From Pseudomonadota bacterium (lineage in GTDB: Bacteria; Pseudomonadota; Gammaproteobacteria; Steroidobacterales; Steroidobacteraceae): 64,000 nt of DNA. Both the position numbers and the translations under genes were made by a program. Location: positions 1 to 64,000 of the forward strand of contig JANXZZ010000052.1 of assembly GCA_025355245.1 (NCBI GenBank), written 5' to 3'. Under the pieces are notes generated by a model. The model worked only from the letters and a program-made list of their open reading frames with translations. It was not told the DNA's origin and did not search any database. Shown here one piece after another: positions 48,550 through 58,982 of the stretch (its first letter is position 1; every line of letters begins with the position of its first letter).

Positions 48550-49156
48550 GACCCGGTCGCCACTTCGCTCCTGGAGTCCGCGGCGGGGCCGTCTGGCAGA
48601 GCATGGGGCGACGGGCTCGGACCTCGCGCGGCGGTGCTGCTGAACGTGCGAACCATCCGGTCGCCCCAGGTGCAGCAAGCGACATAACCCTTCGAGTGCC
48701 CGCGAACCTGCGGCGGGCGGGCCGCGCCGGCCGCGGCTTCGGATTCGTGGCTCCAGACGCCAGGTTTCGACGAAACGGCGGCCGAATTCCTGCTGTGGCC
48801 TCCTCCCTCGAGGCCGAGCAATCGCGATACGTCGCCCGAAACGCCAAAAAGGAGCTGCCGCGACTGCAAAATTGCAGCAAGAAATGGCCGAACCCCGGGC
48901 ATCGCCTGCGGCGTGCGGCTTGTCGACGCCAGCCCCCCGGGTTGCGACCTTTTGCTGGGACATGGGGTGCCTTCGCCGCCATCCGGGGTGAAGCCACCCG
49001 GAAGTCTCGCTCCGGCCTCTAAGGCATGTCAGAATCCGCGCCCATTACGGCGCCAGGGCGTCGGGCTGGGCCTATTCCAGCCCCGATCGAAACGACGCCA
49101 CGGCACTGAATCCAGCTTCCCTTTTATCTAACCAAGCACCGTCACGGAAATTTGTT
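48550..49156. other. Non-coding-looking 607-base stretch
   Basis: Long frames exist on both strands (about 48546-49022 plus; 48417-48997 minus), but they are Arg/Ala/Pro-rich with no recognisable domain, and starts lack ribosome binding sites. The right end carries the fusA-like promoter region, including a T-rich stretch (CCTTTTATCTAACC) near 49120. I regard the rest as spacer, possibly a decayed gene. Confidence 0.4.
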
Positions 49157-51310
49157 ATGCCCCGTACTACCGACCTCGCCGATGTCCGCAACATCGGAAT
49201 CATCGCCCATGTTGACGCCGGCAAGACCACGACGACCGAGCGCATTCTTTATTATACGGGGCGCAAGCACACGATCATCGACATCCATGACACGAAGGAC
49301 CTGAAGACTTCGACGACGACGGATTACCTCGAGCAGGAACAGAAGCGCGGAATCACGATTCAGAGTGCCGCCGTGTCGGCCTTCTGGCGCAACAAGAAGA
49401 TCAACCTGATCGATACGCCAGGGCACGTCGACTTCACGATCGAAGTGAACCGCTCGCTGCGCGTCCTCGACGGTGCGGTTGTCGTGTTCGACGGCGTTGC
49501 CGGGGTCGAGCCGCAGTCCGAGACCAACTGGCGCCTGGCCGACAACTACAGCGTTCCGCGCATCTGCTACGTCAACAAGATGGACCGCAGCGGCGCGAGC
49601 TTCGTGCGCTGCGTCGACATGATCAGGAAGCGCCTCGGCGCGCGTCCGCTTCCCATCCAGCTGCCGATTGGCTCCGAAGACAACTTCAAGGGGATGATCG
49701 ACCTCGTGGAGATGAAGGCGCTGGTCTGGGATTCGGATGACAAGGATTCGGAGTGGCAGACGCTCGACGTCACCCCCGACCTCGCGGATCGGCTCGGCAT
49801 CACCGTCCCGAGCGATCGGCAACTGTTGGCCAAGGTCGAGCAGTACCGCACCGAGCTGGTCGACACCTGCCTCGAGCAGGACGACGAGGCCATGGAAGCG
49901 CACCTCCTCGACGGCGCGATGCCCTCGGTTGAGGTCCTGCGCAAGTGCCTGCGCAAGGGAACGCTGAATTCTGCCTTCACGATCGTGCTCTGCGGGTCGT
50001 CCTACAAGAACAAGGGCGTCCAGCAGGTCCTTGACGCCGTCGTCGACTATCTGCCGGCTCCCACCGACGTCGAGTCGATCAAGACCGTCGATGCGGATGG
50101 CCACCCGATCGGCGAACGTGCTTGCTCGGACGACGAGCCGTTCTCGGCGCTCGCGTTCAAGGTCATAAACGACATCTACGGAGCGCTGACCTTCATACGC
50201 GTCTATTCCGGCGTGCTTACAAAGGGAGCGTCGATCCTCAATTCCACCCGCGGCAAGCGCGAAAAGATCGGCCGCATGGTCGAGATGTTCGCGAAGGACG
50301 CGAACCCCGTCGACGAGGCCCGCGCGGGCGACATCGTCGCGCTCGTGTCGCTCGCGGATACGGAGACCGGCGACACGCTATGCGACTCGGCCGACCCGGT
50401 CGTGCTCGAACGCATGCGCTTCCCGGACCCCGTCATCAGCGTGTCGGTGAAGGCGAAGCTCAAGGCCGAGCAGGAGAAGTTCGGCAGCGCGCTTGGCAAG
50501 ATGGTTCGCGCCGATCCCTCGCTTCATCTCGAGACCGATCGCGAAACCGGCCAGACGATCCTCCGCGGCATGGGCGAGCTGCACCTCGAGGTGACTCTCG
50601 ACCGGATGCGCACGGAGTTCGGCGTCGAAGGCGTCATGGGCGAGCCGCAGGTCGCCTATCGCGAAACCTTCACCAAAACGGTGATGGAACAGTACGTCCA
50701 CAAGAAGCAGACCGGCGGCTCGGGCCAGTTCGCCGAGGTCTGGATTAAGTTCGAGCCGCTCGCGCGTGGCGCGGGCTTCGAGTTTGTCGACGAGACGGTT
50801 GGCGGCTCGGTGCCGAAGGAGTACGTACCGGCGGTCGAGAAGGGCCTTAAGGTGCAGAAGGAAGACGGCGTGCTCGCGAAGTATCCGACCGTGGACTTTC
50901 GCGCGACGCTCGAGGACGGCAGCTACCACGATGTTGATTCGAACGCACTCACCTTCGAAATCGCCGCGAAAGCTTGCTTCCGCGAGGGCATACGCAAGGC
51001 GGGCCCCATACTGCTCGAGCCTGTGATGAGGGTGGAGACCGTGACGCCGGGCGACTATCTGGGCGATGTGATCGGCGACATCAACCGTCGTCGCGGTTCG
51101 ATCCTGGACCAGCTCGAGCGCGGCACCAACATCGCGGTGGTCGCGACCGTGCCTCTCTCGCAGATGTTCGGCTACATCGGGCACCTCCGCGGCATGACGA
51201 GCGGACGCGCGTCTTACACGATGGAGTTCTCGCACTACGATCCGGTTCCGCGCCAGGTCGCGGACGAAGTGATCGCGGCTGCCGCAAAGCCCGCTGCCGC
51301 AGGGGCCTGA
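49157..51310 (+). CDS. Elongation factor G paralogue
   Basis: This 717-residue translational GTPase has P-loop [10 protein letters not shown] (18-27), switch [11 protein letters not shown] (about 94-102), NKMD (about 147-150) and all five EF-G domains through [14 protein letters not shown]. Switch I differs from housekeeping EF-G: the usual segment before QEQERGIT is replaced by [19 protein letters not shown], a few residues longer. No rpsL, rpsG or tufA flank the gene, so this is probably a second EF-G (EF-G2-like) rather than the str-operon copy. It would act in ribosomal translocation or recycling, or under stress. Symbol withheld because fusA would imply the primary copy. Confidence 0.9.
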   Translation: MPRTTDLADVRNIGIIAHVDAGKTTTTERILYYTGRKHTIIDIHDTKDLKTSTTTDYLEQEQKRGITIQSAAVSAFWRNKKINLIDTPGHVDFTIEVNRSLRVLDGAVVVFDGVAGVEPQSETNWRLADNYSVPRICYVNKMDRSGASFVRCVDMIRKRLGARPLPIQLPIGSEDNFKGMIDLVEMKALVWDSDDKDSEWQTLDVTPDLADRLGITVPSDRQLLAKVEQYRTELVDTCLEQDDEAMEAHLLDGAMPSVEVLRKCLRKGTLNSAFTIVLCGSSYKNKGVQQVLDAVVDYLPAPTDVESIKTVDADGHPIGERACSDDEPFSALAFKVINDIYGALTFIRVYSGVLTKGASILNSTRGKREKIGRMVEMFAKDANPVDEARAGDIVALVSLADTETGDTLCDSADPVVLERMRFPDPVISVSVKAKLKAEQEKFGSALGKMVRADPSLHLETDRETGQTILRGMGELHLEVTLDRMRTEFGVEGVMGEPQVAYRETFTKTVMEQYVHKKQTGGSGQFAEVWIKFEPLARGAGFEFVDETVGGSVPKEYVPAVEKGLKVQKEDGVLAKYPTVDFRATLEDGSYHDVDSNALTFEIAAKACFREGIRKAGPILLEPVMRVETVTPGDYLGDVIGDINRRRGSILDQLERGTNIAVVATVPLSQMFGYIGHLRGMTSGRASYTMEFSHYDPVPRQVADEVIAAAAKPAAAGA

Positions 51311-51489
51311 GCCGCTTCCCGCCAGCGACGCACGGTGCACTCGCGCCGTGTGTCGCGCGCGGGCTTACTTCAGCACGACGCCCGGGTACCGGCCGCTCAT
51401 AGACCGGCGAGCACATCAGGATTGCTGCAGCAACGGCGGCGAGCGTCAATCGTTGCGGACGTGTGTTTTCAACGGCGAACGGTCAGGGA

Positions 51490-52773
51490 TCATTTGGCAG
51501 AGATTTTCTCGCCGAGCGCGTGTTGATTCGCACCTGCCGGCACGTTCTTATAGACCACGCCACCTTTCATTACGAACACGACCCGCCGCACGCTGGTGAT
51601 GTCGGTCAGTGGATCACCGTCAAGCGCGATGATGTCCGCCTCGAGTCCCGGCGCGATCGAGCCGATCTGATCTGCGAGGCCCAGCGCCTCGGCGCCAAGA
51701 GACGTCGCCGAGACCATCGCAACCATCGGATCGACGCCGGCATCGCGAACGCGGTCGACAAATTCCTCTGCATTCCGTCCGTGTGCGCCGGCGACCGCAT
51801 CCGTGCCGAAAACCACTTTGAGCCCCGGCGTATTGGCTGCACGCCGGACAAGATCGTGGTTCAGCGGCAGGATTTTCTCCATTGCCGCGAAGCCCTCTGC
51901 CGTATAGCCGGGAGTGCCGAGGTATCGATCCTTGTTAAGCAGGTAGTTTTCAATGACGAGACCGGCCTGTGGATCGAGGTATGTGCCTCGCTCCGCCAGC
52001 AACTTGAGGTCGTCGTCGGTTGCCAAGGAGCCGTGTTCGACCTGGGTGCATCCCGCGAGCGCTGCCGCGCGCACGGCGCCCTTGTAGGCGTGCACTACGG
52101 TTCGCAGGCCGAGCTTTCTCGCTTCGTCGCACGCGGCTCCGAGCTGTGCGGCCGACAGCGTCATCGCGCCGCCGAGGCGGATCGACTGCGATGCGAATAT
52201 CTTTATCAGGTCTGCGCCCGCATCCTTTTGCTTGCGGATGAACGCACGAATCTCCGCGGGCGTGCCGGTCACCTCACCCCGCCCCTCGAGCGGCTCGACC
52301 GCCGTCAGAATGCGCGGTCCCGGGATGCGTCCGGCAGCGATTGCATCCCGAAGCGGAAGGTCGGTCGGGGATCCCACGCTCTGGATGGTCGTGAATCCGG
52401 CAAGCAGGGTCAGCCACGCGTTCGATGCCGCGTTGTAGGCATCGAGAGGCGTCGTGCCGTCGCTGCCGGCGTTCTTGCCGTCCGGACCGAAGCTCCAGGT
52501 AATGTGCGTATGGGCGTCGATCCAGCCCGGCAGCACCGTCAAGCCACGCAGATCGTAATCGATCGGCCCGGTCGCGGGCCCAACGGAAACAATCCGCGAC
52601 CCCTTGACCACGAGCCGGACGTCTTGCAGCGCGTGGCCCCTGCCATCGAGCACCGTACTCGTGGCAATCACAATCTGCCGGCCGGCTATGGGCACCTCGG
52701 CACCGACCGGGATCGCGACTGCGCCGGGCCCAACCGCCAGCAGGACGCTCAGAATGAGGGTCGGGATTCGCAT
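51490..52773 (-). CDS. Secreted amidohydrolase (imidazolonepropionase/prolidase-like)
   Basis: This 427-residue enzyme has a signal peptide (about 1-25), then an amidohydrolase TIM barrel. The first metal pair is DAHTHI (about 86-91), a Lys-like bridging segment DLIKIFAS lies near 190, further His are in VVHAYKGAV (near 228) and VEHGSL (near 248), and the Asp is in FGTDAVAG (about 325). Relatives cleave imides, peptides or lactams. Divergent from the next amidohydrolase, suggesting paired duty in degrading one class of compound. Substrate unknown. Confidence 0.85.
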   Translation of the reverse strand: MRIPTLILSVLLAVGPGAVAIPVGAEVPIAGRQIVIATSTVLDGRGHALQDVRLVVKGSRIVSVGPATGPIDYDLRGLTVLPGWIDAHTHITWSFGPDGKNAGSDGTTPLDAYNAASNAWLTLLAGFTTIQSVGSPTDLPLRDAIAAGRIPGPRILTAVEPLEGRGEVTGTPAEIRAFIRKQKDAGADLIKIFASQSIRLGGAMTLSAAQLGAACDEARKLGLRTVVHAYKGAVRAAALAGCTQVEHGSLATDDDLKLLAERGTYLDPQAGLVIENYLLNKDRYLGTPGYTAEGFAAMEKILPLNHDLVRRAANTPGLKVVFGTDAVAGAHGRNAEEFVDRVRDAGVDPMVAMVSATSLGAEALGLADQIGSIAPGLEADIIALDGDPLTDITSVRRVVFVMKGGVVYKNVPAGANQHALGEKISAK

Positions 52774-53047
52774 GTGTGCTCGGTCCCTGTGTCATCGTTT
52801 CGGCACCGCAACGCGCGGACGGTGCCGGTCGCGCGCGCGCCGCAGATCATAACGGCTCCGTGACGGGGCCGACAGGGACCAGGCCCAGGGGCCGCGCGAC
52901 GGTCCCGTCGTGCCACTGCCCGGCCCGAAATCCGCTCCAACCTGCAGCCGCCCGCGGGGCGCTGACTGTTTCGCGTCCCGAACCGACGCTGTAGCATCGA
53001 GCGCGATCGGGAGCGTCGCGCGCTGCAGGAATGCAAGAGAGGTCTTC

Positions 53048-54448
53048 GTGAACAATCCAATCCGTATCGGTCTGCTCTTCTTGCTCTGCACGCCGCTCGT
53101 GGCCTTTAGTCAGCCGAAACCGCACGATCGGCGGCAGTTCCTCGATCCGCAGACCCAGGTTACCGACGATCCGCGCCGCGTGCCCGTCAAGCCGGGGCCC
53201 CGGGGACCGGAAGGTACGTTGGTCCTGCGGGGCGGCCGCGTGTTCGATGCGACCGGAGCTGCCACGCACGCCGCGACCGTGGTCATCGAACGGAACAAGA
53301 TCCTGAAGCTCCTGCCGCCGGACGCCACCGACTGGGCTCCTGGCGCGCGCATCATCGACGTGACTGGCAAGACGGTCATGCCGGGTCTAATCGACCTGCA
53401 CACGCACCTGTCGCGGGTCGACACGGACGATTTCGCCGACTCGATCAGCGATTCGGCTTCGACGCTGATCGGTGCAGAAAAGCTTCGCTACTTCATCGAG
53501 AGCGGTATCACCAGCGTCCGGGACGTCGGCTCGCGAAGCGACGTCCCTTTTCGCCTTAAGGACTACGTTGCCCAGAACCGGATTCCGGGTCCGCGCGTGT
53601 TCGCGGCGGGTCAGATCATCACCGGCGAAGGCGGGCACGGCGCCGAAGGCCCGTCGGATGAGCTGCTCGTCATGCAGGGCGAGGTTCGAATTGCCAACGG
53701 TCCGGATGACTGGCGGCGGGCCGTCCGCGAGCAGTTCCGCAAGGGTGCGGACGTCATCAAGCTGATCAGCCATTTCACGCCGGAGGAAGTGAAAGCGGCG
53801 GTCGATGAAGCGCATACCCTCGGCTTGAAGGTGGCGGTCGATGCCGAGACGCTGTACATCCAGCGCGCCGTCGAAGCCGGCGCAGATACGATCGAACACC
53901 CGCTGCCCCGGTCCGAGAAGACCATCGAGCTCATGGCCAAGCTCGGGACCGCCGCGGATCCGACCTTGACCCCCTACATGATCATTTTTGACCAGGCTGG
54001 TGGCTACTACGATTCGACATCGCGGCGGTTTACGTTTTCGAAAGACGCGAACCTCGAGATGCTGCGTCGGCTCAAGCGCGCCGGAATCAAATGCGGGGTC
54101 GGTACCGACCTCGTCGCCCGGTGGTTTCACTACCTCCCTGTCGCTTACATCAACGAGCTCAAGCAGTTCGTCGCGGCCGGATGGACCGTGCCGGAGGCGT
54201 TGACCGCCGCGACCCGCACCAACTCGCAGATTCTGGACATGGATGACCGGCTCGGCACGCTGGAGGCCGGCAAACTCGCCGACGTCCTCGTCGTCGACGG
54301 ACAGCCGGATGTCGTGCTCGATGATCTCGAGAAGGTCGACATCGTGATCCGGGACGGTTACGTCGTTGTCGAGCAGGGGCACGTCGTTATTCCGCGCCAC
54401 GTTCCGATCCGCGACTGGAAGACCGACGGACAGCTGATCCACTACTAG
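53048..54448 (+). CDS. Second secreted amidohydrolase, divergent pair
   Basis: This 466-residue protein has a signal peptide (about 1-23). The amidohydrolase barrel begins GTLVLRGGRVFDATG (about 57-71), with the metal-binding DLHTHL (about 116-121), an IKLISHF segment that could hold the Lys, TIEHPLPR, and GTDLVARW near 355. There is no fusion or gap. GTG 53048 follows GAGGT by six bases; the longer frame to 52910 runs into the promoter of the leftward gene. Divergent spacing (274 bases) suggests shared control with its neighbour. Confidence 0.85.
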   Translation: MNNPIRIGLLFLLCTPLVAFSQPKPHDRRQFLDPQTQVTDDPRRVPVKPGPRGPEGTLVLRGGRVFDATGAATHAATVVIERNKILKLLPPDATDWAPGARIIDVTGKTVMPGLIDLHTHLSRVDTDDFADSISDSASTLIGAEKLRYFIESGITSVRDVGSRSDVPFRLKDYVAQNRIPGPRVFAAGQIITGEGGHGAEGPSDELLVMQGEVRIANGPDDWRRAVREQFRKGADVIKLISHFTPEEVKAAVDEAHTLGLKVAVDAETLYIQRAVEAGADTIEHPLPRSEKTIELMAKLGTAADPTLTPYMIIFDQAGGYYDSTSRRFTFSKDANLEMLRRLKRAGIKCGVGTDLVARWFHYLPVAYINELKQFVAAGWTVPEALTAATRTNSQILDMDDRLGTLEAGKLADVLVVDGQPDVVLDDLEKVDIVIRDGYVVVEQGHVVIPRHVPIRDWKTDGQLIHY

Positions 54449-54688
54449 TCGACCCGCGCGCAACCGACGAGCACTCCGCGCGCCGCCCAGTGCAGCGGCC
54501 GAGCCGCGTCGGCGGCCGCGATCCGGACGCGCGGGCGAAACCGGGCTGTCCCGGGCCGCGTATTACCCTGTGCGCCCGATCGCGCGCCAGCGGACGCCTG
54601 GGCAGCCTCGCCGAGAGGCGCCCGGGGCGCCTGCCACCTGCCGCGTGCAGCCCCGGCCAAAAACTGCCCAAATCACGAAGGGTAAACA

Positions 54689-56131
54689 ATGAAAGTTGGA
54701 GGCCGGATTGCACTGTGGCTGGGCGGCGTGGTGCTGGCTGCGGTCCTCGCCTGCGTGGTTGTGGTGGTCCTCTTCTTCCACAAGTTCTACCCCAACCCGC
54801 CGACGGCAAGTTTTCCGCCGCCGGCGGATGCGGCAATCGCGCAGCGGCAGGACTTCGACTATCTGCTTCACTATTTTGAGCTCAACCGTACTTATTCGGC
54901 GGTAGCGCAGACCGAGGCGATGCGCCTCCTCACCGAGTACCGGGCGCGAGTCGGTGCGCTAACCGCGCCCGAGTTCGATCTCGCGGTGTCGCGCATCGTC
55001 GCGCTCGCCGACAATGGCCACTCGCGGGTCGATCCGGGGCCACTCTCGCGAAGCCGAGCTCGCCTGCCCTGCCGGCTGTACCGCTTCGATGACGGCTACC
55101 ACATCATTCGCGCGCGCCCGAGCTGCCAGCCGCTGCTGGGTGCCCGTCTCGTCGCGGTCGATGGCCGCCCGGTCGATGAGATCGTCGATGGCATGTTTCT
55201 CTACTTCGGTGGCCCCAGAAATCACTACGATCAGTTCGCGTCCGTATTCTTTCTCGAATCGCCGGAACTCCTCAACGCCGCCGGCTTCGCAATCGCGCCG
55301 GATCGCCTGACGCTGCGCGTCGCGATGGCCGACGGTACCGAGCGCGACGTCGCCATCGCGGCGGATCCGCCGGATCCGGAGGCGCCGCACGCCTATTCGG
55401 ACGAGTATTTGTCACCGGAGCCACTTGACAAGGAAGGACCGGATTGGCTGCCGCTGCTCGCTCGCGATGCCAAGCTGCCCGTGTCGCTCCGTGCCTACCG
55501 GGAGCCGTTCCAGTGCGAGTATTGGCCGGAACGCGGCGTCTTTTATGCACAGTTTCGCAGCAACGAGGATGAACCCGGCTATCCGATTAAGGATTTTGTA
55601 GCCCGCGTCGAGGATGGAATCAGGCGCTCGAAGCCCCGCATCGTCGTCGTCGACCTGCGTTTCAACCAGGGCGGAAATTTCACGACCACGTCTGGCGTCA
55701 TGAGCACGCTGACGGATCTATCACCCTCGATCGAGCACGTGTACGTCATCTCGAGCCCGTGGACCTTTTCCGCGGGAATTGTCAGCCTCGCACTCCTCAA
55801 GGAGCACGGTCAGGACAAGGTCACCGTCGTCGGCACGCTGGCGGGCGACCGGACGCGCCTGTGGGCGGAAGGCGGAGGCATGGTGCTCCCGAATTCAAAG
55901 CTTTCGATTCATTTCGCGACCGGGCTTCACGATTACGCGCAGTCCTGTTCGGGCCAACCGGGCTGCTTCTGGCCGATGTACTTCTTCCCCATGCACGTGA
56001 CGACACTGGAACCCGAGGTGAAGGTTTCCTACACGTACGATGACTACGTTGGCCTGAGGGACCCCAGCCTCGAGCGGGCGTTGTCGCTCGCGAGCGCGGG
56101 TCGCTCCGCTCGCGGCGACGCCAACCGATAG
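54689..56131 (+). CDS. Membrane-anchored S41-like peptidase
   Basis: This 480-residue protein has one N-terminal membrane helix (about 7-30), so the rest is periplasmic. The C-terminal half (about 260-420) resembles the tail-specific protease (S41) core: a RIVVVDLRFNQGGNFTTT strand-turn and SSPWTFSAGIVSLAL, where the Ser of FSAG is the likely nucleophile. The N-terminal half lacks a clear PDZ domain. A catalytic Lys is not obvious by eye, so activity is not certain. In the same direction as the M20 peptidase and probably co-expressed. Confidence 0.75.
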   Translation: MKVGGRIALWLGGVVLAAVLACVVVVVLFFHKFYPNPPTASFPPPADAAIAQRQDFDYLLHYFELNRTYSAVAQTEAMRLLTEYRARVGALTAPEFDLAVSRIVALADNGHSRVDPGPLSRSRARLPCRLYRFDDGYHIIRARPSCQPLLGARLVAVDGRPVDEIVDGMFLYFGGPRNHYDQFASVFFLESPELLNAAGFAIAPDRLTLRVAMADGTERDVAIAADPPDPEAPHAYSDEYLSPEPLDKEGPDWLPLLARDAKLPVSLRAYREPFQCEYWPERGVFYAQFRSNEDEPGYPIKDFVARVEDGIRRSKPRIVVVDLRFNQGGNFTTTSGVMSTLTDLSPSIEHVYVISSPWTFSAGIVSLALLKEHGQDKVTVVGTLAGDRTRLWAEGGGMVLPNSKLSIHFATGLHDYAQSCSGQPGCFWPMYFFPMHVTTLEPEVKVSYTYDDYVGLRDPSLERALSLASAGRSARGDANR

Positions 56132-56286
56132 CGCAATCCGGGCGCTTGCGAGGCGCTTGGCTCCCAGCGCCGCGGTCTCGTGGCGTTGAATGCCAGCCAA
56201 AAATTGAGGATAGTACCTGTGGCGCCGGGATTCACCCCGAGAGTCGCTGTTGATGGCGCTGGCAGTGCCGAGAAGGGAGCGCGGAA

Positions 56287-57594
56287 GTGAAATTAAGAAT
56301 CGCGGTCGCGATCGTCGGACTCGTGCTGGCTGTGGTTACGTCGCGCGCGGCCGATACGGCGGGTCTCTCGAAGGGTGAGCGAAAAATAGTTGTCGCGGTC
56401 AAGAGCCACCTCGATCAGAACGTGGCATTCCTCGAGAGGCTCGTCACTATCAACAGCGGCACGCTCAACATCGCGGGGGTGACCGCGATCGCCGACCTGC
56501 TTCGACCGGAATTCGAGGGCCTCGGGTTCACGGTCCGGTGGATTCCGATGGCGGAAGTCGGCCGCGCCGGGCATTTGGTCGCCGAGCATCACGTGCGCGG
56601 CAAGAAGGCGAATCGGATCCTCATGATCGCCCACCTGGATACGGTGTTCGAGCCCGACAGCCCGTTCCAGCACTTCAAGCGCGATGGCAACACGGCCGAG
56701 GGGCCCGGCGCGATCGACATCAAGGGCGGAGTGGTCGTGATCCTGGCTGCGCTGCGGGCCTTGCAGGACACCGGGAACCTTGCGCAGGCCGACGTCACGG
56801 TATTTCTGACGGGCGATGAGGAACGTCCGGGTCATCCAATCGCGGTGACGCGGCGCGACCTGATCGCCGCCGGCAAAGCGAACGATGTCGCGCTCGATTT
56901 CGAGTCGATGGCGCGCCAGGGCGAGGACGACACGATTCACATCGGCCGGCGCAGCGCCAGCAGCTGGAAGCTGACGGTCACCGGCAGTTCGGGCCATTCC
57001 GCCGGCGTCGGCAAGGGTGGTGGCTATGGTGCCAACTACGAGCTGGTTCGCATCATCGACGAGTTCCGCCGGACGCTTCCGGAACCGAATCTCACGTTCA
57101 ACACGAGCCTGATTGCGGGCGGCACCGCCGCGGAGCTGCTCGACGCGGGCACGCGGGCGACCGCCGCCGGCAAGGACAACATAATCGCGGCGCAGGCGTT
57201 CGCGGTCGGCGACTTGCGCACGCTGTCCGACGAACAGACCGAGCGCGTGCAGCAGAAAATGCGCGCGATCGTTGCACGCCACCTCGACCGCAGCGAGGCC
57301 GAAATCGAATTCGACGAGGGCTATCCCGCCATGGCGCCGACCGCCGCGAGCCAGGCACTGTTCGACCAGCTGAGTCGGGTGAACGACGACCTCGGCATGG
57401 CGGCGCTGAAGGAGGGGGATCCGGCGGGCCGCGGCGCCGGGGACATATCCTTCGTTGCTCGCGACCTGCCCGGGCTTGTCGGGATGGGCGCCGCCGGCCA
57501 CGGTTCGCACGCGGTGGGCGAATCCATCGACCTGACCAGCTTGGCCCCGCAGGCGGAGCGAGCGGCCGTGCTGATCGCCCGCCTATCGCGCTAG
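56287..57594 (+). CDS. Secreted M20 metallopeptidase (glutamate carboxypeptidase-like)
   Basis: This 435-residue zinc peptidase has a signal peptide (about 1-22). Metal ligands appear as AHLDTVF (His/Asp, about 115-121), GAIDIKGG (Asp, about 140-147), TGDEERPG (Glu/Glu, about 177-184), a further Asp-bearing FESMARQ and a C-terminal GHGSHAVGE His. The dimerisation lid (about 210-325) has GSSGHSAGVGKGGGY. The pattern is CPG2-like, releasing C-terminal Glu or similar from peptides or folates. ATG... start is GTG 56287 with GGGAGCGG just upstream. Likely operon with the S41-like gene. Confidence 0.88.
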   Translation: MKLRIAVAIVGLVLAVVTSRAADTAGLSKGERKIVVAVKSHLDQNVAFLERLVTINSGTLNIAGVTAIADLLRPEFEGLGFTVRWIPMAEVGRAGHLVAEHHVRGKKANRILMIAHLDTVFEPDSPFQHFKRDGNTAEGPGAIDIKGGVVVILAALRALQDTGNLAQADVTVFLTGDEERPGHPIAVTRRDLIAAGKANDVALDFESMARQGEDDTIHIGRRSASSWKLTVTGSSGHSAGVGKGGGYGANYELVRIIDEFRRTLPEPNLTFNTSLIAGGTAAELLDAGTRATAAGKDNIIAAQAFAVGDLRTLSDEQTERVQQKMRAIVARHLDRSEAEIEFDEGYPAMAPTAASQALFDQLSRVNDDLGMAALKEGDPAGRGAGDISFVARDLPGLVGMGAAGHGSHAVGESIDLTSLAPQAERAAVLIARLSR

Positions 57595-57649
57595 CACTGG
57601 CTGCTCCGGGCGCGCTCCTCGCGCCCGGGCCGTTTCGGGACTACCTGGC

Positions 57650-58411
57650 TTGGCAATCGTCCTAATACCGATTCCCGGCAACGAGTTCGACCCCACGGAG
57701 ACGGCAGTCCCGTGGCAGGTCCTCACGGCGCTCGGGCATGCGGTCGAGTTCGCAACGCCCGACGGGAAGCCGGGAGCTGCGGACGAACGGATGCTCACGG
57801 GTCGTGGGCTCGGCATTTTCCGGACGGTCCTGCGTGCCGACGACTACGCTCGGCGTGCCTATGCCGCGATGGCCGACGCGAATTCATTTCGCAACCCGCG
57901 GCGCTGGTCCGACGTGAGCGTCGGATCCTTCGACGGACTGCTCCTGCCCGGCGGCCACGCGCCGGGCATGAAGACCTACCTGGAATCGCCGATCCTGCAG
58001 GCCGTCGTCGCGGCCGCGTTCGCGGCGCGCAAGCCCGTCGGCGCGATTTGCCACGGTGTCGTGCTCGCAGCGCGGTCGCGCGCCGCGGACGGTCGATCGG
58101 TCCTGTTCGGCAGGAAGACCACTGCTCTTACCCGGCGCCTAGAGTTCACCGCGTGGGCGATGACGGCGCTCTGGTTGGGACGCTACTACCGCACCTATCC
58201 AACGCCGGTGCAGGACGAAGTCACCGCCGCACTCGCGACGCCCGCGGATTTCCTCGCCGGTCCTCTGGCGACGGTCCGCGATGCGCCGGGTCGTCTCGAG
58301 GTCGGATTCACGGTCCGCGATGCGGGCTACGTGTCGGCGCGCTGGCCGGGCGATGCTCATCGATTCGCGGCGGACTTTGCAGCACTCTTCGGCGAGGCGC
58401 CCGGACCTTGA
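57650..58411 (+). CDS. DJ-1/PfpI-family protein
   Basis: This 253-residue cytoplasmic protein has the DJ-1/PfpI flavodoxin-like fold. The nucleophile elbow is GAICHGVVLA (Cys near 134), the preceding strand FDGLLLPGGHAPGMK (about 94-108) positions an oxyanion loop, and an acidic residue in the first strand (NEFD) is present. Members may be glyoxalase III-like hydratases, deglycase-like or proteases, so the reaction is uncertain. TTG 57650 is the only start near a plausible beginning. It is 55 bases after the M20 gene and 130 bases before ridA. Confidence 0.75.
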   Translation: MAIVLIPIPGNEFDPTETAVPWQVLTALGHAVEFATPDGKPGAADERMLTGRGLGIFRTVLRADDYARRAYAAMADANSFRNPRRWSDVSVGSFDGLLLPGGHAPGMKTYLESPILQAVVAAAFAARKPVGAICHGVVLAARSRAADGRSVLFGRKTTALTRRLEFTAWAMTALWLGRYYRTYPTPVQDEVTAALATPADFLAGPLATVRDAPGRLEVGFTVRDAGYVSARWPGDAHRFAADFAALFGEAPGP

Positions 58412-58540
58412 GAACGGACGCTCGGCGAACGTCGGCCGGCGTCCGCCCGGATCGCCGCGCGTCCGTTGCTTCCCCGTGACGGGGACGGGTACGAGACCGA
58501 AGCCGAGCAAAGCGCCCAGACACGAACGAAGGAGACCGCC

Positions 58541-58921
58541 ATGTCCCGGGAGATCATTCGAACCGACCACGCGCCGCAGCCGCCGCGCACCTATAGCCAG
58601 GCGGTCAAAGCGGCTGGGCTCATTTTCGTCGCGGGGCAGACGCCGTTCGATCCGGTGACGGGCGACGTGGTCGGCGCGACCATCCAGGAGCAGACCGCGC
58701 AATGCCTGCGGAACGTATCGGCGATTCTCGCCGCCGCGGGGAGTTCGCTCAGCAAGGCGGTGAGCGCGACAGCGGTCATCGCCGAGGAGGCCGACCTCGC
58801 TGGCCTCAACGAAGAGTGGGTGAAATGGTTTCCGGTCGACCCTCCGGCCCGCCAGCTGGCGCAGCTACCGGCCCGCCCGAAGGGCATGCGGGTACTCGTG
58901 GCGGTCATCGCCTCCGCTTAG
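58541..58921 (+). CDS. RidA-family enamine/imine deaminase
   Basis: This 126-residue protein is a RidA/YjgF trimer-forming fold. GLIFVAGQTPFDPVTGDVVG (about 27-46), the mid segment QTAQCLRNVSAILAAAG and PPARQLAQLP (Arg that binds the substrate carboxylate, near 103) are visible. It hydrolyses reactive 2-aminoacrylate-type imines formed by PLP enzymes. ATG 58541 has a textbook AAGGAG eight bases upstream. Follows the DJ-1 gene; no PLP lyase is adjacent. It seems to serve general damage control. Confidence 0.9.
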   Translation: MSREIIRTDHAPQPPRTYSQAVKAAGLIFVAGQTPFDPVTGDVVGATIQEQTAQCLRNVSAILAAAGSSLSKAVSATAVIAEEADLAGLNEEWVKWFPVDPPARQLAQLPARPKGMRVLVAVIASA

Positions 58922-58982
58922 GCGAGCGCTCGATTCGCGCACGAACGCATCGGCCGGGCCGTCCGCGCGCCGGCGACGTCCG

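Noticed and set aside
49142-50104. 320-codon frame antisense to the EF-G gene
   Set aside because: Mirror of the strongly conserved EF-G reading frame; no independent support.
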